Below, one piece after another: positions 18,551 to 28,212 of a stretch of 64,000 nt of DNA. Source of the DNA: Oleiagrimonas sp. C23AA. GTDB lineage: Bacteria; Pseudomonadota; Gammaproteobacteria; Xanthomonadales; Rhodanobacteraceae. A program made the translations under genes and the position numbers. Location of the stretch: contig NZ_JAARLY010000008.1 of the NCBI RefSeq assembly GCF_011759385.1, forward strand, positions 62,001 through 126,000, given 5' to 3'. Below the pieces are notes generated by a model. That model saw only the letters and a program-made list of their open reading frames with translations, was not told the origin of the DNA and made no database searches. Each line of letters opens with the position of its first letter. Within the stretch, counting starts at the first letter, position 1.

Positions 18551-19645
18551 ATGGCCTGGAACGAACCTGGTGGGGGTCAGCGCGATCCCTGGAGCCGCAA
18601 ACCCGGCTCCGGTGGCGGCGGCAAGGGCCCCAATCTGGACGACATCCTCAAGCGCATCCGGGCTCGCCTGGGACGCATGGGCGGCGGTGGCGGCGGCATC
18701 ATCACGGTGCTGGTGGCCATCATTCTGGCTTGGGTGCTGCTCAGTTCCTACACGGTGATCGATGCGCGTCAGGTGGGCGTGGTGCTGCGCTTTGGCCAGT
18801 TCTCGCGCACGCTGCCGCCGGGCTTCCACTTCAAGTTGCCCTCGCCGATCGAATCGGTGGACAAGGTCGAGACCACACAGGTGCGCTCGGTGTCCGACCG
18901 CGTGCGCATGCTCACCAATGACGAGAACATCGTCACGGTGGACTTCAACGTGCAGTACCAGGTCTCCGATGCCTTCAAGTACCTGTTCTCCATGTCGCGC
19001 CCGGACGAGACGCTGAACCAGGCCGCCGAGGCCGCAGTGCGCTCGGTGGTGGGCGGTTCCAACATGGATACGCTGCTGTCCGGGCAGGGTGCCGCGCTGG
19101 TCGCCAACACCCGCAAGGCGCTGCAAAAGACGCTGGACAGCTACAACTGCGGCATCGTCGTCACCGAGGTCAGCTTCCAGAACGTGTCGCCACCCGACCA
19201 GGTGAAGGAAGCGTTCGATGACGTCAACAAGGCGCGCGAAGACAAGCAGCGCATCGAGAACGAGGCGCACGCCTATGCCAGCCAGGTGATTCCCGAGGCG
19301 CGTGGCGAAGTGGCGCGCATCAGCGCGCAGGCAGCCGGCTACAAGGCCGAGCGCGTGGCCCGTGCCGAGGGTGATGCCGAGCGCTTCGACCTGCTGCTCA
19401 AGCAATACAAGCAGGCGCCAGAGGTCACCCGCGAGCGCCTGTGGCTGGAAACGGTCGAGGGCGTGCTGGCCGACAACGCCAAGGTGGTCGACGGCAGCGG
19501 TGGTCGCAATGTCATCTATCTGCCGATGGATCACCTGAAACAGGGCAAGGCCAAGTCAGACGATGACGACTCCACGCAGATTTCCGCCTCGCTGCCTGGT
19601 GTGGGCGTGTTGAAGAAGACCGGCAAGCAGGGAGGCAGCCAATGA
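18551..19645 (+). CDS. hflK: FtsH protease modulator HflK
   Basis: A 364-residue SPFH/prohibitin-family protein. A Gly/Pro-rich cytoplasmic N-terminus (to about residue 45) is followed by one transmembrane helix (IITVLVAIILAWVLLSSY), then the periplasmic SPFH domain starting VIDARQVGVVLRFG. A coiled-coil region rich in Ala/Glu/Arg and a Lys/Asp-rich tail complete it. With HflC it forms a large cage around FtsH and regulates its proteolysis. The stop overlaps the hflC start by 4 bp. Confidence 0.97.
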   Translation: MAWNEPGGGQRDPWSRKPGSGGGGKGPNLDDILKRIRARLGRMGGGGGGIITVLVAIILAWVLLSSYTVIDARQVGVVLRFGQFSRTLPPGFHFKLPSPIESVDKVETTQVRSVSDRVRMLTNDENIVTVDFNVQYQVSDAFKYLFSMSRPDETLNQAAEAAVRSVVGGSNMDTLLSGQGAALVANTRKALQKTLDSYNCGIVVTEVSFQNVSPPDQVKEAFDDVNKAREDKQRIENEAHAYASQVIPEARGEVARISAQAAGYKAERVARAEGDAERFDLLLKQYKQAPEVTRERLWLETVEGVLADNAKVVDGSGGRNVIYLPMDHLKQGKAKSDDDDSTQISASLPGVGVLKKTGKQGGSQ

Positions 19646-20508
19646 AGATCACCTCCGCCATTGTTGCCGTGCTGATTGTGGTGCTGGGCCTCAACAGCAT
19701 GTTCATCGTGCACGAGGGGCAGAACGCCATCGTCTTGCAGTTCGGTCGTATCGAGCGCACCAACGACAAGCCGGGCCTGCACTTCAAGCTGCCGTTCGTG
19801 CAGCAGGTGCTGCGCTTTGATGCGCGCATCCAGAACCTGGATGCCAAGCCCGAGCGCTACTTCACCGTCGAAAAGAAAAGCGTCAACGTCGACTTCTACG
19901 TCAAGTGGCGCATTTCCAACAACCGCATCTTCTATCAGGCCACCGCCGGTGAAATGCAGCAGGCCGTGCAGCGCCTGACGCCCATCGTCAAGGATGCGCT
20001 GCGCTTCGAGGTCAACGCCCGCCATCTGGACGAGCTGATCTCAGGCGGCCGCAAGGACATCACCACGCGTGTGCGCCAACTGGCCGACAAGTCCACGCAG
20101 AAATCGCTGGGCATCACCGTGGTGGACGTGCGCATCAAGCGCATCGACCTGCCCGAGGAAGTGTCCGATTCGGTCTACAACCGCATGCGCGCCGAGCGCA
20201 AGAAACTGGCCAATGAGCTGCGCTCGACCGGTCAGGAAGCCTCGGAGAAAATCCGCGCCGATGCTGATCGCCAGCGCCAGGTGATGCTGGCCGACGCACG
20301 CCGCGATGCGGCCAAGATCCGTGGCGAAGGCGATGCGCAGGCCGCGCAGATCTACGCCAAGGCGTACAATCAGGACCCGAAGTTCTTCGACTTCTATCGC
20401 AGCTTGCAGGCCTATCGAAAGGCCTTCAGCGACGGCAAGGGCGTGCTGGTGATGAAGCCCGATTCGCCGTTCCTCAAATATTTTGAGGCCGCCGACGGCA
20501 AGCCATGA
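19642..20508 (+). CDS. hflC: FtsH protease modulator HflC
   Basis: A 288-residue partner of HflK. It has a single N-terminal signal-anchor helix (residues about 4-22), an SPFH domain (FIVHEGQNAIVLQFGRI onwards), and an Ala/Arg/Glu-rich coiled coil ending with YAKAYNQDPKFFDFYRSLQAYRKAF, the conserved C-terminal segment of HflC. It is coupled to hflK and to the downstream DUF2065 gene by 4-bp overlaps on both sides. Confidence 0.97.
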   Translation: MKITSAIVAVLIVVLGLNSMFIVHEGQNAIVLQFGRIERTNDKPGLHFKLPFVQQVLRFDARIQNLDAKPERYFTVEKKSVNVDFYVKWRISNNRIFYQATAGEMQQAVQRLTPIVKDALRFEVNARHLDELISGGRKDITTRVRQLADKSTQKSLGITVVDVRIKRIDLPEEVSDSVYNRMRAERKKLANELRSTGQEASEKIRADADRQRQVMLADARRDAAKIRGEGDAQAAQIYAKAYNQDPKFFDFYRSLQAYRKAFSDGKGVLVMKPDSPFLKYFEAADGKP

Positions 20509-20693
20509 TGTCGCACGAGCTGTCCGCGGCACTGTGTCTGGTCGCCGTGATCGAGGGGCTGGTGCTGTTTGCCATGCCCCGCGGCTGGCAGCGCATGATG
20601 CGCCAGGCCGCCGAGATGCCGCCGCGCATGCTGCGCATCACCGGCGCCGTGGCGGTCATCGGTGGACTGGCCCTGCTTCAGCTGGTCAAGTAG
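20505..20693 (+). CDS. DUF2065 (YjeT-like) small membrane protein
   Basis: A 62-residue protein with two hydrophobic helices (about residues 7-22 and 43-60) separated by a basic RGWQRMMRQAAEMPPRMLR loop. This matches YjeT/DUF2065, which commonly follows hflC. The start overlaps the hflC stop (ATGA), implying coupled translation. Its role is not established; proximity suggests a small accessory of the HflKC-FtsH complex. Confidence 0.9.
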   Translation: MMSHELSAALCLVAVIEGLVLFAMPRGWQRMMRQAAEMPPRMLRITGAVAVIGGLALLQLVK

Positions 20694-22320
<1,627 letters not shown>

Positions 22321-22332
22321 ATCTCCGACCAG

Positions 22333-22393
22333 CCCTCTCCCGCCTGCGGGAGAGGGTCAGGGTGCAAAAAGCCCCGCTTCGGCGGGGCTTTTT
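22333..22393 (+). terminator. purA terminator (two hairpins)
   Basis: A perfect 11-bp stem (CCCTCTCCCGC / GCGGGAGAGGG, 22333-22356) is followed by a canonical intrinsic terminator with AAAAAGCCCCG / CGGGGCTTTTT (22366-22393, CTTCGG-type loop). Close relatives of the second hairpin recur at 26179-26208 and 28158-28186. Confidence 0.93.
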
Positions 22394-22611
22394 CGTTGTT
22401 GGCCATATAAAGCGAATGGCCTTTCGCCCGCGGGTCCAAAGCGACCATCGCGAAACTGGATCGGCGGCCGTTGTCGTCATCGCTGTTGCTGGCGCCGAAT
22501 CAGGTGACGCGGCGGCGTGCACCCTGGTTGTGCAAGTTGTGTCTTCAATCATGGCGTGCCATGGCCGATAACGACTAGGATCGTCATCTTGCCAAGGAAC
22601 GAGCACCGCTC

Positions 22612-24492
22612 ATGGCCCGATTTTTCCCCAGCCGAAGCGCCTGCCGCTTCGATACCAGCGGCGAGCGCCGCCTGGCCGAACGCCTGGACAAGAAGCTGGA
22701 ACAGGATTACCTGTGCTGGTTCAACGTACCCGTCGGGCCCAAGGCGCTGCAGCCGGACTTCGTGATCCTGCATCCACAGCGCGGGGTGTTGGTGCTGGAG
22801 GTCAAGGACTGGAAGCTGGACACCATCCGCTCCATGGATAAGGGCCGGGCCGAGTTGTTCGTCGATGGCCGGCTCAAGACGGTCAGTAACCCCATGGCGC
22901 AGGCGCGCGTCTACGCCTTGCAGGTGAAGGTAGCGTTGCAGAAAGACCCGGCGCTGCTGCAGCCACCGGGGGCGCCGCGCGCCGGCGATCTGGTCATGCC
23001 CTACGGCTGGGGCGTGGTCATGACACGCATTACCCGGCGCCAGTTCGAAACCACCGACCTGGCGCAGGTGCTCGACCCGCAGCGCGTCATCTTCCAGGAC
23101 GAGATGGCCGAATCGGTGGACGCGGAACAGTTCCAGCAGCGGCTGTGGGACATGTTCCATCAGGTATTCCCCTGCCGCCTGACGCTGCCGCAGATAGACC
23201 GCGTCCGTTATCACCTTTATCCGGAGGTGCGCGTCAACTCGGCGCCTGGCCAGTTCGGCCTGTTCGCCGACAGTGAAGCGCCGCTGCCGTCGCTGCTCAA
23301 GGTGATGGACGTGCAGCAGGAGCAACTGGCGCGCTCGCTGGGCGAAGGGCACCGCGTCATCCACGGCGTGGCCGGCAGCGGCAAGACCATGATCCTGGGC
23401 TATCGCTGCGCGCATCTGGCACAGGTCGCGACCAAGCCCATTCTGGTGCTGTGCTACAACCGTTCACTGGCCGGGCGCCTGCAGCAGGTGATGGCCGAGC
23501 GCGGGCTGGCGGACAAGGTCAGTGTGCGCAGCTTCCATGCCTGGTGCCGCGACATGCTGCAGACCTACCATCTGCCGCTGCCGGAAGGGCGCATGTCCGT
23601 CGACGAGAAGATGGCGCGAATGGTCGAGTGCACCATCGACGGTGTCGACAAGGACCACATTCCGCGCGCCCAGTATGCGGCCGTGCTGATCGATGAGGGA
23701 CACGACTTCCAGCCCGATTGGTTCAAGCTGGTGGTGCAGATGATCGATCCGCAGAGCAACGCATTGCTGGTGCTGTACGACGATGCGCAGGCGATTTACC
23801 GCGGCAAGCGCAGCCTGGATTTCAGTTTCGCCAGCGTCGGCATCCAGGCGCAGGGGCGTACCACCATCCTGCGCCTCAACTATCGCAACACGCTCGAAGT
23901 GCTGTCGGTGGCCCGCGCCTTTGCCACCGAGCTGTTGAGCGAGCGCGCCGCCGCCGAGGATGGCGTGCCGGTGGTGGCGCCGGAAAGCGCCGGCCGCCGC
24001 GGCGCCTTTCCGGAATTGATCCGCTGCGAGTCGGACTGGGACGAGTCGCAATGCCTGGTCGCGCGCATCCGAGACGCGCAGGACCAGGGGCGAGCCTTGA
24101 GCGACATGGCCGTCATCTATCGTTCCGCGAGCCAGGGCCGGGCGGCGGAAAAGGCCCTGGCACAGGCCGGCATCCGCTACGCGTCCGGTGTTTCCGCGCG
24201 CGGCCGTGCCGCTCTCTACGGCGCCGAGGACGCCGTCAAGATCGTCAGCATGCATTCCAGCAAGGGTCTGGAGTTCGGTCTGGTGTTGATCCCCGGATTG
24301 GCCGAGATGCCGCATCAAGGCGAGGAAGAAAGCGACGATGCCCGCCTGCTCTACGTCGCCATGACCCGCGCCATCGATCGCCTGATCATGACCTACTGCG
24401 GCGAGCACTCCGATTTCACGCGGAAAATCCAGGATGCGATCCACGGCGTGAAGCAGCAACTGCAGGACGAACCGGCAGCGGCCAGTGCATGA
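22612..24492 (+). CDS. NERD-domain / UvrD-like helicase fusion (probable defence protein)
   Basis: A 626-residue two-part protein. Residues about 15-115 are a NERD nuclease-related domain with a PD-(D/E)XK-like core: QPDFVIL followed by LVLEVKDWK. From about residue 250 a superfamily-1 helicase follows: Walker A HGVAGSGKT, Walker B VLIDEGHD (about 357), QAIYRG, LRLNYRNT, motif V VSMHSSKGLEF and motif VI LLYVAMTRA. A good ribosome-binding site (AAGGAAC) precedes the ATG. NERD-helicases occur in phage-defence islands, and this context agrees. The target and partners are unknown, and no partner gene is adjacent. Confidence 0.9.
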   Translation: MARFFPSRSACRFDTSGERRLAERLDKKLEQDYLCWFNVPVGPKALQPDFVILHPQRGVLVLEVKDWKLDTIRSMDKGRAELFVDGRLKTVSNPMAQARVYALQVKVALQKDPALLQPPGAPRAGDLVMPYGWGVVMTRITRRQFETTDLAQVLDPQRVIFQDEMAESVDAEQFQQRLWDMFHQVFPCRLTLPQIDRVRYHLYPEVRVNSAPGQFGLFADSEAPLPSLLKVMDVQQEQLARSLGEGHRVIHGVAGSGKTMILGYRCAHLAQVATKPILVLCYNRSLAGRLQQVMAERGLADKVSVRSFHAWCRDMLQTYHLPLPEGRMSVDEKMARMVECTIDGVDKDHIPRAQYAAVLIDEGHDFQPDWFKLVVQMIDPQSNALLVLYDDAQAIYRGKRSLDFSFASVGIQAQGRTTILRLNYRNTLEVLSVARAFATELLSERAAAEDGVPVVAPESAGRRGAFPELIRCESDWDESQCLVARIRDAQDQGRALSDMAVIYRSASQGRAAEKALAQAGIRYASGVSARGRAALYGAEDAVKIVSMHSSKGLEFGLVLIPGLAEMPHQGEEESDDARLLYVAMTRAIDRLIMTYCGEHSDFTRKIQDAIHGVKQQLQDEPAAASA

Positions 24493-24518
24493 GCATGGCG
24501 TGGACCAACACCCACGCA

Positions 24519-24552
24519 TGGATGCCGACGGCTGGGACGAGTGCAAGCCGGT
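24519..24552 (+). repeat. Displaced fragment of the purA 3' region (copy A)
   Basis: These 34 bases match purA 22106-22139 at 33 positions and encode the same peptide, [11 protein letters not shown]. Weaker similarity continues for about 10 more bases (CTGGAGTTC versus CTGGAATTC). It lies 26 bp past the NERD-helicase stop. The rest of 24493-24751 holds no gene I can support. Confidence 0.85.
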
Positions 24553-24751
24553 ACCCCTGGAGTTCTGGACGCGATGTCGCTCCAAATAAGGGACTGTGCC
24601 CTGATAACGCCGGCGCGATCTGAAGCGCGCGCTGCTGCTTCTGGAGCGTGGCTACAACGAGAACTGAGCTTGCGCCACATCGAAGGCCCGAATCGCGCCT
24701 TCGTTACCAGATGCTCACGAGGGAATTTTGGCGCCAGTGGCTTGCCAGGGT

Positions 24752-24789
24752 GTTGCAAAAAGAGCAACAATCGTTGCTATATGAGCAAC
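24752..24789 (+). promoter_or_regulatory. Two 17-bp palindromic operators at the MNT gene start
   Basis: GTTGCAAAAAGAGCAAC (24752-24768) and GTTGCTATATGAGCAAC (24773-24789) share the arms GTTGC/GCAAC and are spaced exactly 21 bp, two helical turns, centre to centre. The ATG at 24781 lies inside the second. This is the expected architecture for autorepression, probably by the winged-helix domain of the MNT protein. Confidence 0.75.
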
Positions 24790-25404
24790 ACTTCTGCCCT
24801 CATGGATCTTCTGTTCCCGGCCACCCGGCAGCGGGTGTTGGCGCAGCTGCTGCTGAATCCGGGGCAAGCCTTCCATCTGCGCGAGCTGGCGCGGCTGACG
24901 GGAGTGAACCCGGGAACGTTGACACGCGAGCTGGACAAGTTGAGTCAGGCCGGACTGTTGCGCCGCGGCGAACAGGGCAATCAGGTGCGCTATCAGGCGA
25001 ACCCTCTATGCCCGTTGTTCGACGACCTGGCCTCGATGTTCCGCAAGACGCACGGCATGGTCCCGGCACTCCAGGAAGCGCTGTCACCGTTGCTTGATCG
25101 AATCGATCTGGCCTTGGTATTTGGCTCAATGGCACGTGGCACCCAGTCGGAAAACAGCGATGTCGACGTGCTGGTGGTGGGAGCACTGGGCTTTGCCGAT
25201 CTAATGCAGGCGCTTTACCCGGCGCAACAGATGTTGCAGCGTGAGGTGAACCCGGTGCTGTATTCGGCGGACGAGTTCCGCAAGCGCATGCAGCGCAGTG
25301 ATGCGTTTGTGCGGCGGGTGCTGGAGCGCCCTTACGTGTTTCTGACAGGGGATAAGGATGACCTTGCAAAACTTGCTGGCGATCGAACTGCTACAAGCCT
25401 TTGA
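24781..25404 (+). CDS. Winged-helix + MNT-type nucleotidyltransferase (antitoxin-like)
   Basis: A 207-residue protein. Residues about 8-75 form a winged helix-turn-helix (FHLRELARLTGVNPGTLTRELDKL). Residues about 95-190 form a minimal nucleotidyltransferase with the signature GSMARGTQSENSDVDV, fitting GSX10DXD of MntA-type enzymes. The downstream HEPN gene overlaps it by 47 bp. In characterised MntA-HepT pairs the nucleotidyltransferase AMPylates and silences the HEPN ribonuclease. The start is ambiguous: ATG 24781 (MSNTSALMDLLF) lies within an operator, and ATG 24802 is an alternative. Confidence 0.88.
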   Translation: MSNTSALMDLLFPATRQRVLAQLLLNPGQAFHLRELARLTGVNPGTLTRELDKLSQAGLLRRGEQGNQVRYQANPLCPLFDDLASMFRKTHGMVPALQEALSPLLDRIDLALVFGSMARGTQSENSDVDVLVVGALGFADLMQALYPAQQMLQREVNPVLYSADEFRKRMQRSDAFVRRVLERPYVFLTGDKDDLAKLAGDRTATSL

Positions 25405-25807
25405 AGCAAGCGCGGAGGATGTCGTGAAGCTTCTGGAGGCGGCCAGGCGCAACTTGACGGATGCGAAGGTCGAGGCCGTCAGCACCGACACCCGCTTTGA
25501 TGCCGCCTACAAGTGCATCATGCAGTGCGCCATGCTGGGCCTTTGGGCCAACGGTTACCGCACCGTGACCAGCAAACCGGGACACCACCGAACAGCCATT
25601 CAGTCGTTGCCCAAGACCATGGATATTCCGAATCCAACGCTGGTTGTGCTGGATGGGTTGCGCAAGCAACGCAACATCAGCGACTACGAAGGCGACCCTG
25701 TGACGGAGGGCGCGCTCGTCGCCTGCGTGGACGAGGCGGGCAAACTTCTGGCGCACACCGAGCAGTGGCTGCGCACGAATAATCCTGAATTGCTCAGGGG
25801 GCGATGA
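25358..25807 (+). CDS. HEPN-domain protein (toxin-like partner of the MNT protein)
   Basis: A 149-residue all-alpha protein. The segment LRKQRNISDYEGD around residue 98 fits the R-N-x-x-D-Y form of HEPN domains, which lacks the classic R-x4-6-H histidine. Its ribonuclease activity is therefore uncertain. The overlap with the upstream nucleotidyltransferase gene and the neighbourhood make it the toxin-like half of an MNT-HEPN pair. Confidence 0.8.
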   Translation: MTLQNLLAIELLQAFEASAEDVVKLLEAARRNLTDAKVEAVSTDTRFDAAYKCIMQCAMLGLWANGYRTVTSKPGHHRTAIQSLPKTMDIPNPTLVVLDGLRKQRNISDYEGDPVTEGALVACVDEAGKLLAHTEQWLRTNNPELLRGR

Positions 25808-26158
25808 ATCTGCGCAAGGACGTTCTCATTCAGATGGCCATTTGTGAGTACCTCGGTATGCACGCTTGGCCGCACGAAGACGGCGATGCGAAGCATTTTG
25901 ATCGCGTACGGACGCTATTTGCCGGACCTCTCGACCTGGATCGAGGCCACGCAATCAGACAGTTGGGGCAGCCTCAGCAAAGCGCACGGTGCATCTGCCG
26001 CCGAGCGCCGCGCCGAGCGCGTGCGCAAGAACCTAAACAAGCGCGACACGATGGACGTGCTGCGCCGTGGTGTGGAGATGCTTGGGTTGCCAGAGCCACT
26101 GTCGCTGGTGCAGTTCAAGCCGGTGCTGGCTGTGATCTTTCAGTGGATTGCTCCCTGA
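25804..26158 (+). pseudogene. Broken N-terminal fragment of a type I restriction HsdR
   Basis: Two overlapping frames are needed to read it. The frame starting at 25804 gives HAWPHEDGDAKHFDRVRTLFAG. After a shift near 25920 the other frame gives DLSTWIEATQSDSWGSLSK and then DTMDVLRRGVEMLGL, which is the N-terminal region of a large HsdR family (AWIEATQP..W / TLDVLRHGVELLG). It stops shortly after QFKPVLA, so most of the gene is missing. It is not a duplicate of the intact hsdR at 30063-32360, whose N-terminus differs. It is a remnant of an earlier insertion. Confidence 0.72.
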
Positions 26159-26178
26159 GGAAGGGGCAGGGCTAGGAT

Positions 26179-26208
26179 GAAAACGCCCCGCTTCGGCGCG
26201 GCTTTTTC
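26179..26208 (+). terminator. purA-type terminator copy (degenerate)
   Basis: Sequence around ACGCCCCGCTTCGGCGCGGCTTTTT closely resembles the purA terminator at 22366-22393, with a C-C mismatch in the stem. A preceding GGGCAGGGCT also resembles purA downstream sequence. It ends the MNT-HEPN/hsdR-remnant module. Confidence 0.75.
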
Positions 26209-26225
26209 TTGAGCGGTAGCGTGAG

Positions 26226-26343
26226 AAGTCGCTTGTAGCCGACTTTTGTTGACAAATAAGGCCTGCTGGAAGGAAAGTCGGCTTTGGCCAACTTATGTGG
26301 CGTGAGACCGGGCGTTAGTGAAAAAGTCGGATTCAACCAACTT
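26226..26343 (+). promoter_or_regulatory. Three evenly spaced palindromic operators upstream of hipB
   Basis: AAGTCGC-N6-CCGACTT (26226-26245), AAGTCGG-N6-CCAACTT (26275-26294) and AAGTCGG-N6-CCAACTT (26324-26343) are 20-bp imperfect palindromes. They start exactly 49 bp apart. The third overlaps the hipB start. A TTGACA lies at 26249-26254 but no good -10 follows at 17 bp. This is the layout expected for HipB autorepression with DNA looping or wrapping. Confidence 0.8.
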
Positions 26344-26584
26344 TACCGCACGAGCCAGGCGCCATGCGCGCCAAGGCGATGATCCCGAGCTGCGCGCTTT
26401 GGGTGAGCGCGTGCGTGCCACGCGCGTGGGGGCAGGGCTGACCCAAGATCAATTGGCGCTTGCATCCGGCGTAAGCCGAGACACCTTGATCGCCGTAGAG
26501 AACGGTCGCGAAAGCGTTCGTTTGGGCAGCGCTCTTCGGGTGCTCAAGGCACTGGGCCTGCATGTCGTCGTGAAGGAGCGCTGA
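26318..26584 (+). CDS. hipB: HipB-like helix-turn-helix antitoxin
   Basis: An 88-residue XRE-family repressor. The HTH core is RVRATRVGAGLTQDQLALASGVSRDTLIAVENGR (residues about 33-66, given here in two halves around the turn: LTQDQLALASGV and SRDTLIAVENGR). The C-terminus ALRVLKALGLHVVV is the dimerisation strand typical of HipB. The start is a GTG at 26318; the first 25 residues are basic and poorly conserved, so a later start is possible. It ends 2 bp before hipA. Confidence 0.88.
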   Translation: MKKSDSTNFTARARRHARQGDDPELRALGERVRATRVGAGLTQDQLALASGVSRDTLIAVENGRESVRLGSALRVLKALGLHVVVKER

Positions 26585-26586
26585 GC

Positions 26587-27843
26587 ATGCTGCTCGTCCG
26601 ATATGGTGGCGATACGGTGGGGCAGCTCGACCTGCGAAAAGGGCGGCTGGTCTTTCACTACCTCCGCGATTGGTTGCAACGCCCCACCGCCTTTCCCCTC
26701 TCAACACGCCTGCCGTTGAGCGACGATGAACTTCCCAGCGACGAAGTTCTGGCCTTTTTCGCCAACCTGTTGCCGGAAGGTCCCGTGCTGGACACGCTAT
26801 GCCGGTTGCGTCGATTGCCCCGCGCCAACGTATATCGCCTGCTCGAGGCATTCGGCCGCGAGTGTGCAGGCGCCTTTGAGATTGTTCCGGAAGAAGAGGC
26901 GGTCCTCCCCCGCGAAGGGTCGTATAGACCCTATCTCATGGAAGATGTGCGTCGCGACCTCAAGGCCTTGCACGACAACATTCCCTTGCTGCAGCTGCAT
27001 GGCCAATTGCGCCTGTCCATGGCGGGTGCGCAAAACAAAATTCCCGTGCGCTATGACAACGGGGAATTTTCGTTGCCCATGGGCGGAGCGCCATCCACGC
27101 ACATTCTCAAGCCCGCCTTGCAGCCCGAGCAGCTATACCCGGATTCCGTCTACAACGAGGCGTTTTGCCTGCGCTTGGCACAGTCGGTGGGACTACCTGT
27201 AGCGCCGGTCGAGATCATTCATGCGCCAGATCCGGTGTTGCTGGTGCGTCGCTTCGATCGCATCGTCGAGGAAGGCAGCATACAGCGCTTGCATCAGCTC
27301 GACTTCTGCCAGCTGGCGGGTGTGCTCCCGGGTCAAAAATACGAAGTGGATGGCGGTCCTGGCCTGGGCGACCTGTTTGCCCTGGTTGACGCACATAGCG
27401 TGCTACCGGCCCGTGACCGATTGCAGCTGGTTGATTGGACGTTATTCAACTACCTCATCGGCAACGCCGATGCACACGCCAAGAATATGGCGATGCTCTT
27501 TGCGCCTGACGGGCGGCTGCGACTGGCGCCAGCATACGACCTTCTGTCCACAGCCTACTGGCCCGCCCTTGCCGACAAGCTGGCCATGGCCATCGGTGGT
27601 GAACGCCGGCCCGCTTGGTTGATGGGCCGACATTGGCAGCGCATGTGCGACGCCGTAGGTCTCAACTTCACCCAGCTCCGCCGGCGGGCCATGGGACTGC
27701 TGAACGCAATCGACCAACAGATGCCGAACGTGGCGAATGATCTATCCCTGAGCGAGCACAGTCGCTTGCTTGGACATTTCCAGGAACTCATCCATACGCG
27801 GGGCGGATGGCTGCGTGAGCGCATGTACCAGGTCGACCCTTGA
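26587..27843 (+). CDS. hipA: HipA-family serine/threonine kinase toxin
   Basis: A 418-residue HipA-type kinase. The N-terminal subdomain (GQLDLRKGRLVFHY...) is followed by the Gly-rich ATP loop SMAGAQNKIPV, HILKPAL with the ATP-binding lysine, RRFDR, the catalytic loop YLIGNADAHAKN and the metal-binding APAYDLLSTAYWP. All catalytic residues seem present. Family members such as E. coli HipA phosphorylate GltX and induce persistence; the target here is unknown. It is co-transcribed with hipB. Confidence 0.93.
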   Translation: MLLVRYGGDTVGQLDLRKGRLVFHYLRDWLQRPTAFPLSTRLPLSDDELPSDEVLAFFANLLPEGPVLDTLCRLRRLPRANVYRLLEAFGRECAGAFEIVPEEEAVLPREGSYRPYLMEDVRRDLKALHDNIPLLQLHGQLRLSMAGAQNKIPVRYDNGEFSLPMGGAPSTHILKPALQPEQLYPDSVYNEAFCLRLAQSVGLPVAPVEIIHAPDPVLLVRRFDRIVEEGSIQRLHQLDFCQLAGVLPGQKYEVDGGPGLGDLFALVDAHSVLPARDRLQLVDWTLFNYLIGNADAHAKNMAMLFAPDGRLRLAPAYDLLSTAYWPALADKLAMAIGGERRPAWLMGRHWQRMCDAVGLNFTQLRRRAMGLLNAIDQQMPNVANDLSLSEHSRLLGHFQELIHTRGGWLRERMYQVDP

Positions 27844-27972
27844 TCCTGGCGGGCTGTTGTGACATATGCGGCAGGAAATGTTGTTGCAACCTGCCTCTGC
27901 CCAGGGCCATCGCCTTTCTTGGCGAGTCTAGCGGATAGCAATCCCCGCTTTGTACGAGAAAATTTCACTTCT

Positions 27973-27985
27973 GGGGGGGGGGGGG
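27973..27985 (+). repeat. G13 homopolymer
   Basis: Thirteen consecutive G residues lie in the spacer after hipA, just ahead of the purA 3'-end copy. The tract is exceptional in this window. It could be a slippage-prone tract, an insertion scar or a sequencing/assembly artefact. Confidence 0.9.
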
Positions 27986-27993
27986 AAGGTGTA

Positions 27994-28212
27994 ATGAGAA
28001 GGTTTACCGAACAAACTGCTCGCCGCCGCCAGCGCTACTTACGCGCCGTGAAAGAACCCTCCGGCTGCCGCCTGGCCCTGATCGCCACGGGCGCCGACCG
28101 CAGCAACTCCACTGTGCTGGACGACCCGTTCGCCTGGGCGGGCCAGTATTGCGATACAAAAAAGCCCCGCTTCGGTGGGGCTTTTTGTCATAGCATCTTC
28201 CTCTACGCTTAA
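27994..28212 (+). pseudogene. Diverged copy of the purA 3' end (copy B)
   Basis: From about 28024 to 28133 the sequence aligns with purA 22203-22316 and encodes YLRAVKEPSGCRLALIATGADR, then LDDPFA. PurA itself has [22 protein letters not shown], then LDDPFA. The reading frame continues past the PurA end without the stop and runs through the terminator copy. Only the last ~40 codons of purA are present, with no start region, so it is a remnant. It marks the right side of the hipBA module. Confidence 0.88.
28158..28186. terminator. purA-type terminator copy (intact, bidirectional)
   Basis: AAAAAAGCCCCGC / GTGGGGCTTTTT with a TTCG-type loop, nearly identical to the purA terminator. It also serves the convergent minus-strand gene ending at 28209. 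Confidence 0.9.

Noticed and set aside
24541-25404. A 287-residue start for the MNT protein
   Set aside because: The first 80 residues run through the purA fragment and the operator, with no ribosome-binding site. ATG 24781 or 24802 fits better.
27859-28212. A real 117-residue protein
   Set aside because: The reading crosses the G13 tract and the purA remnant and ends in the terminator copy; it is a fusion of scars.
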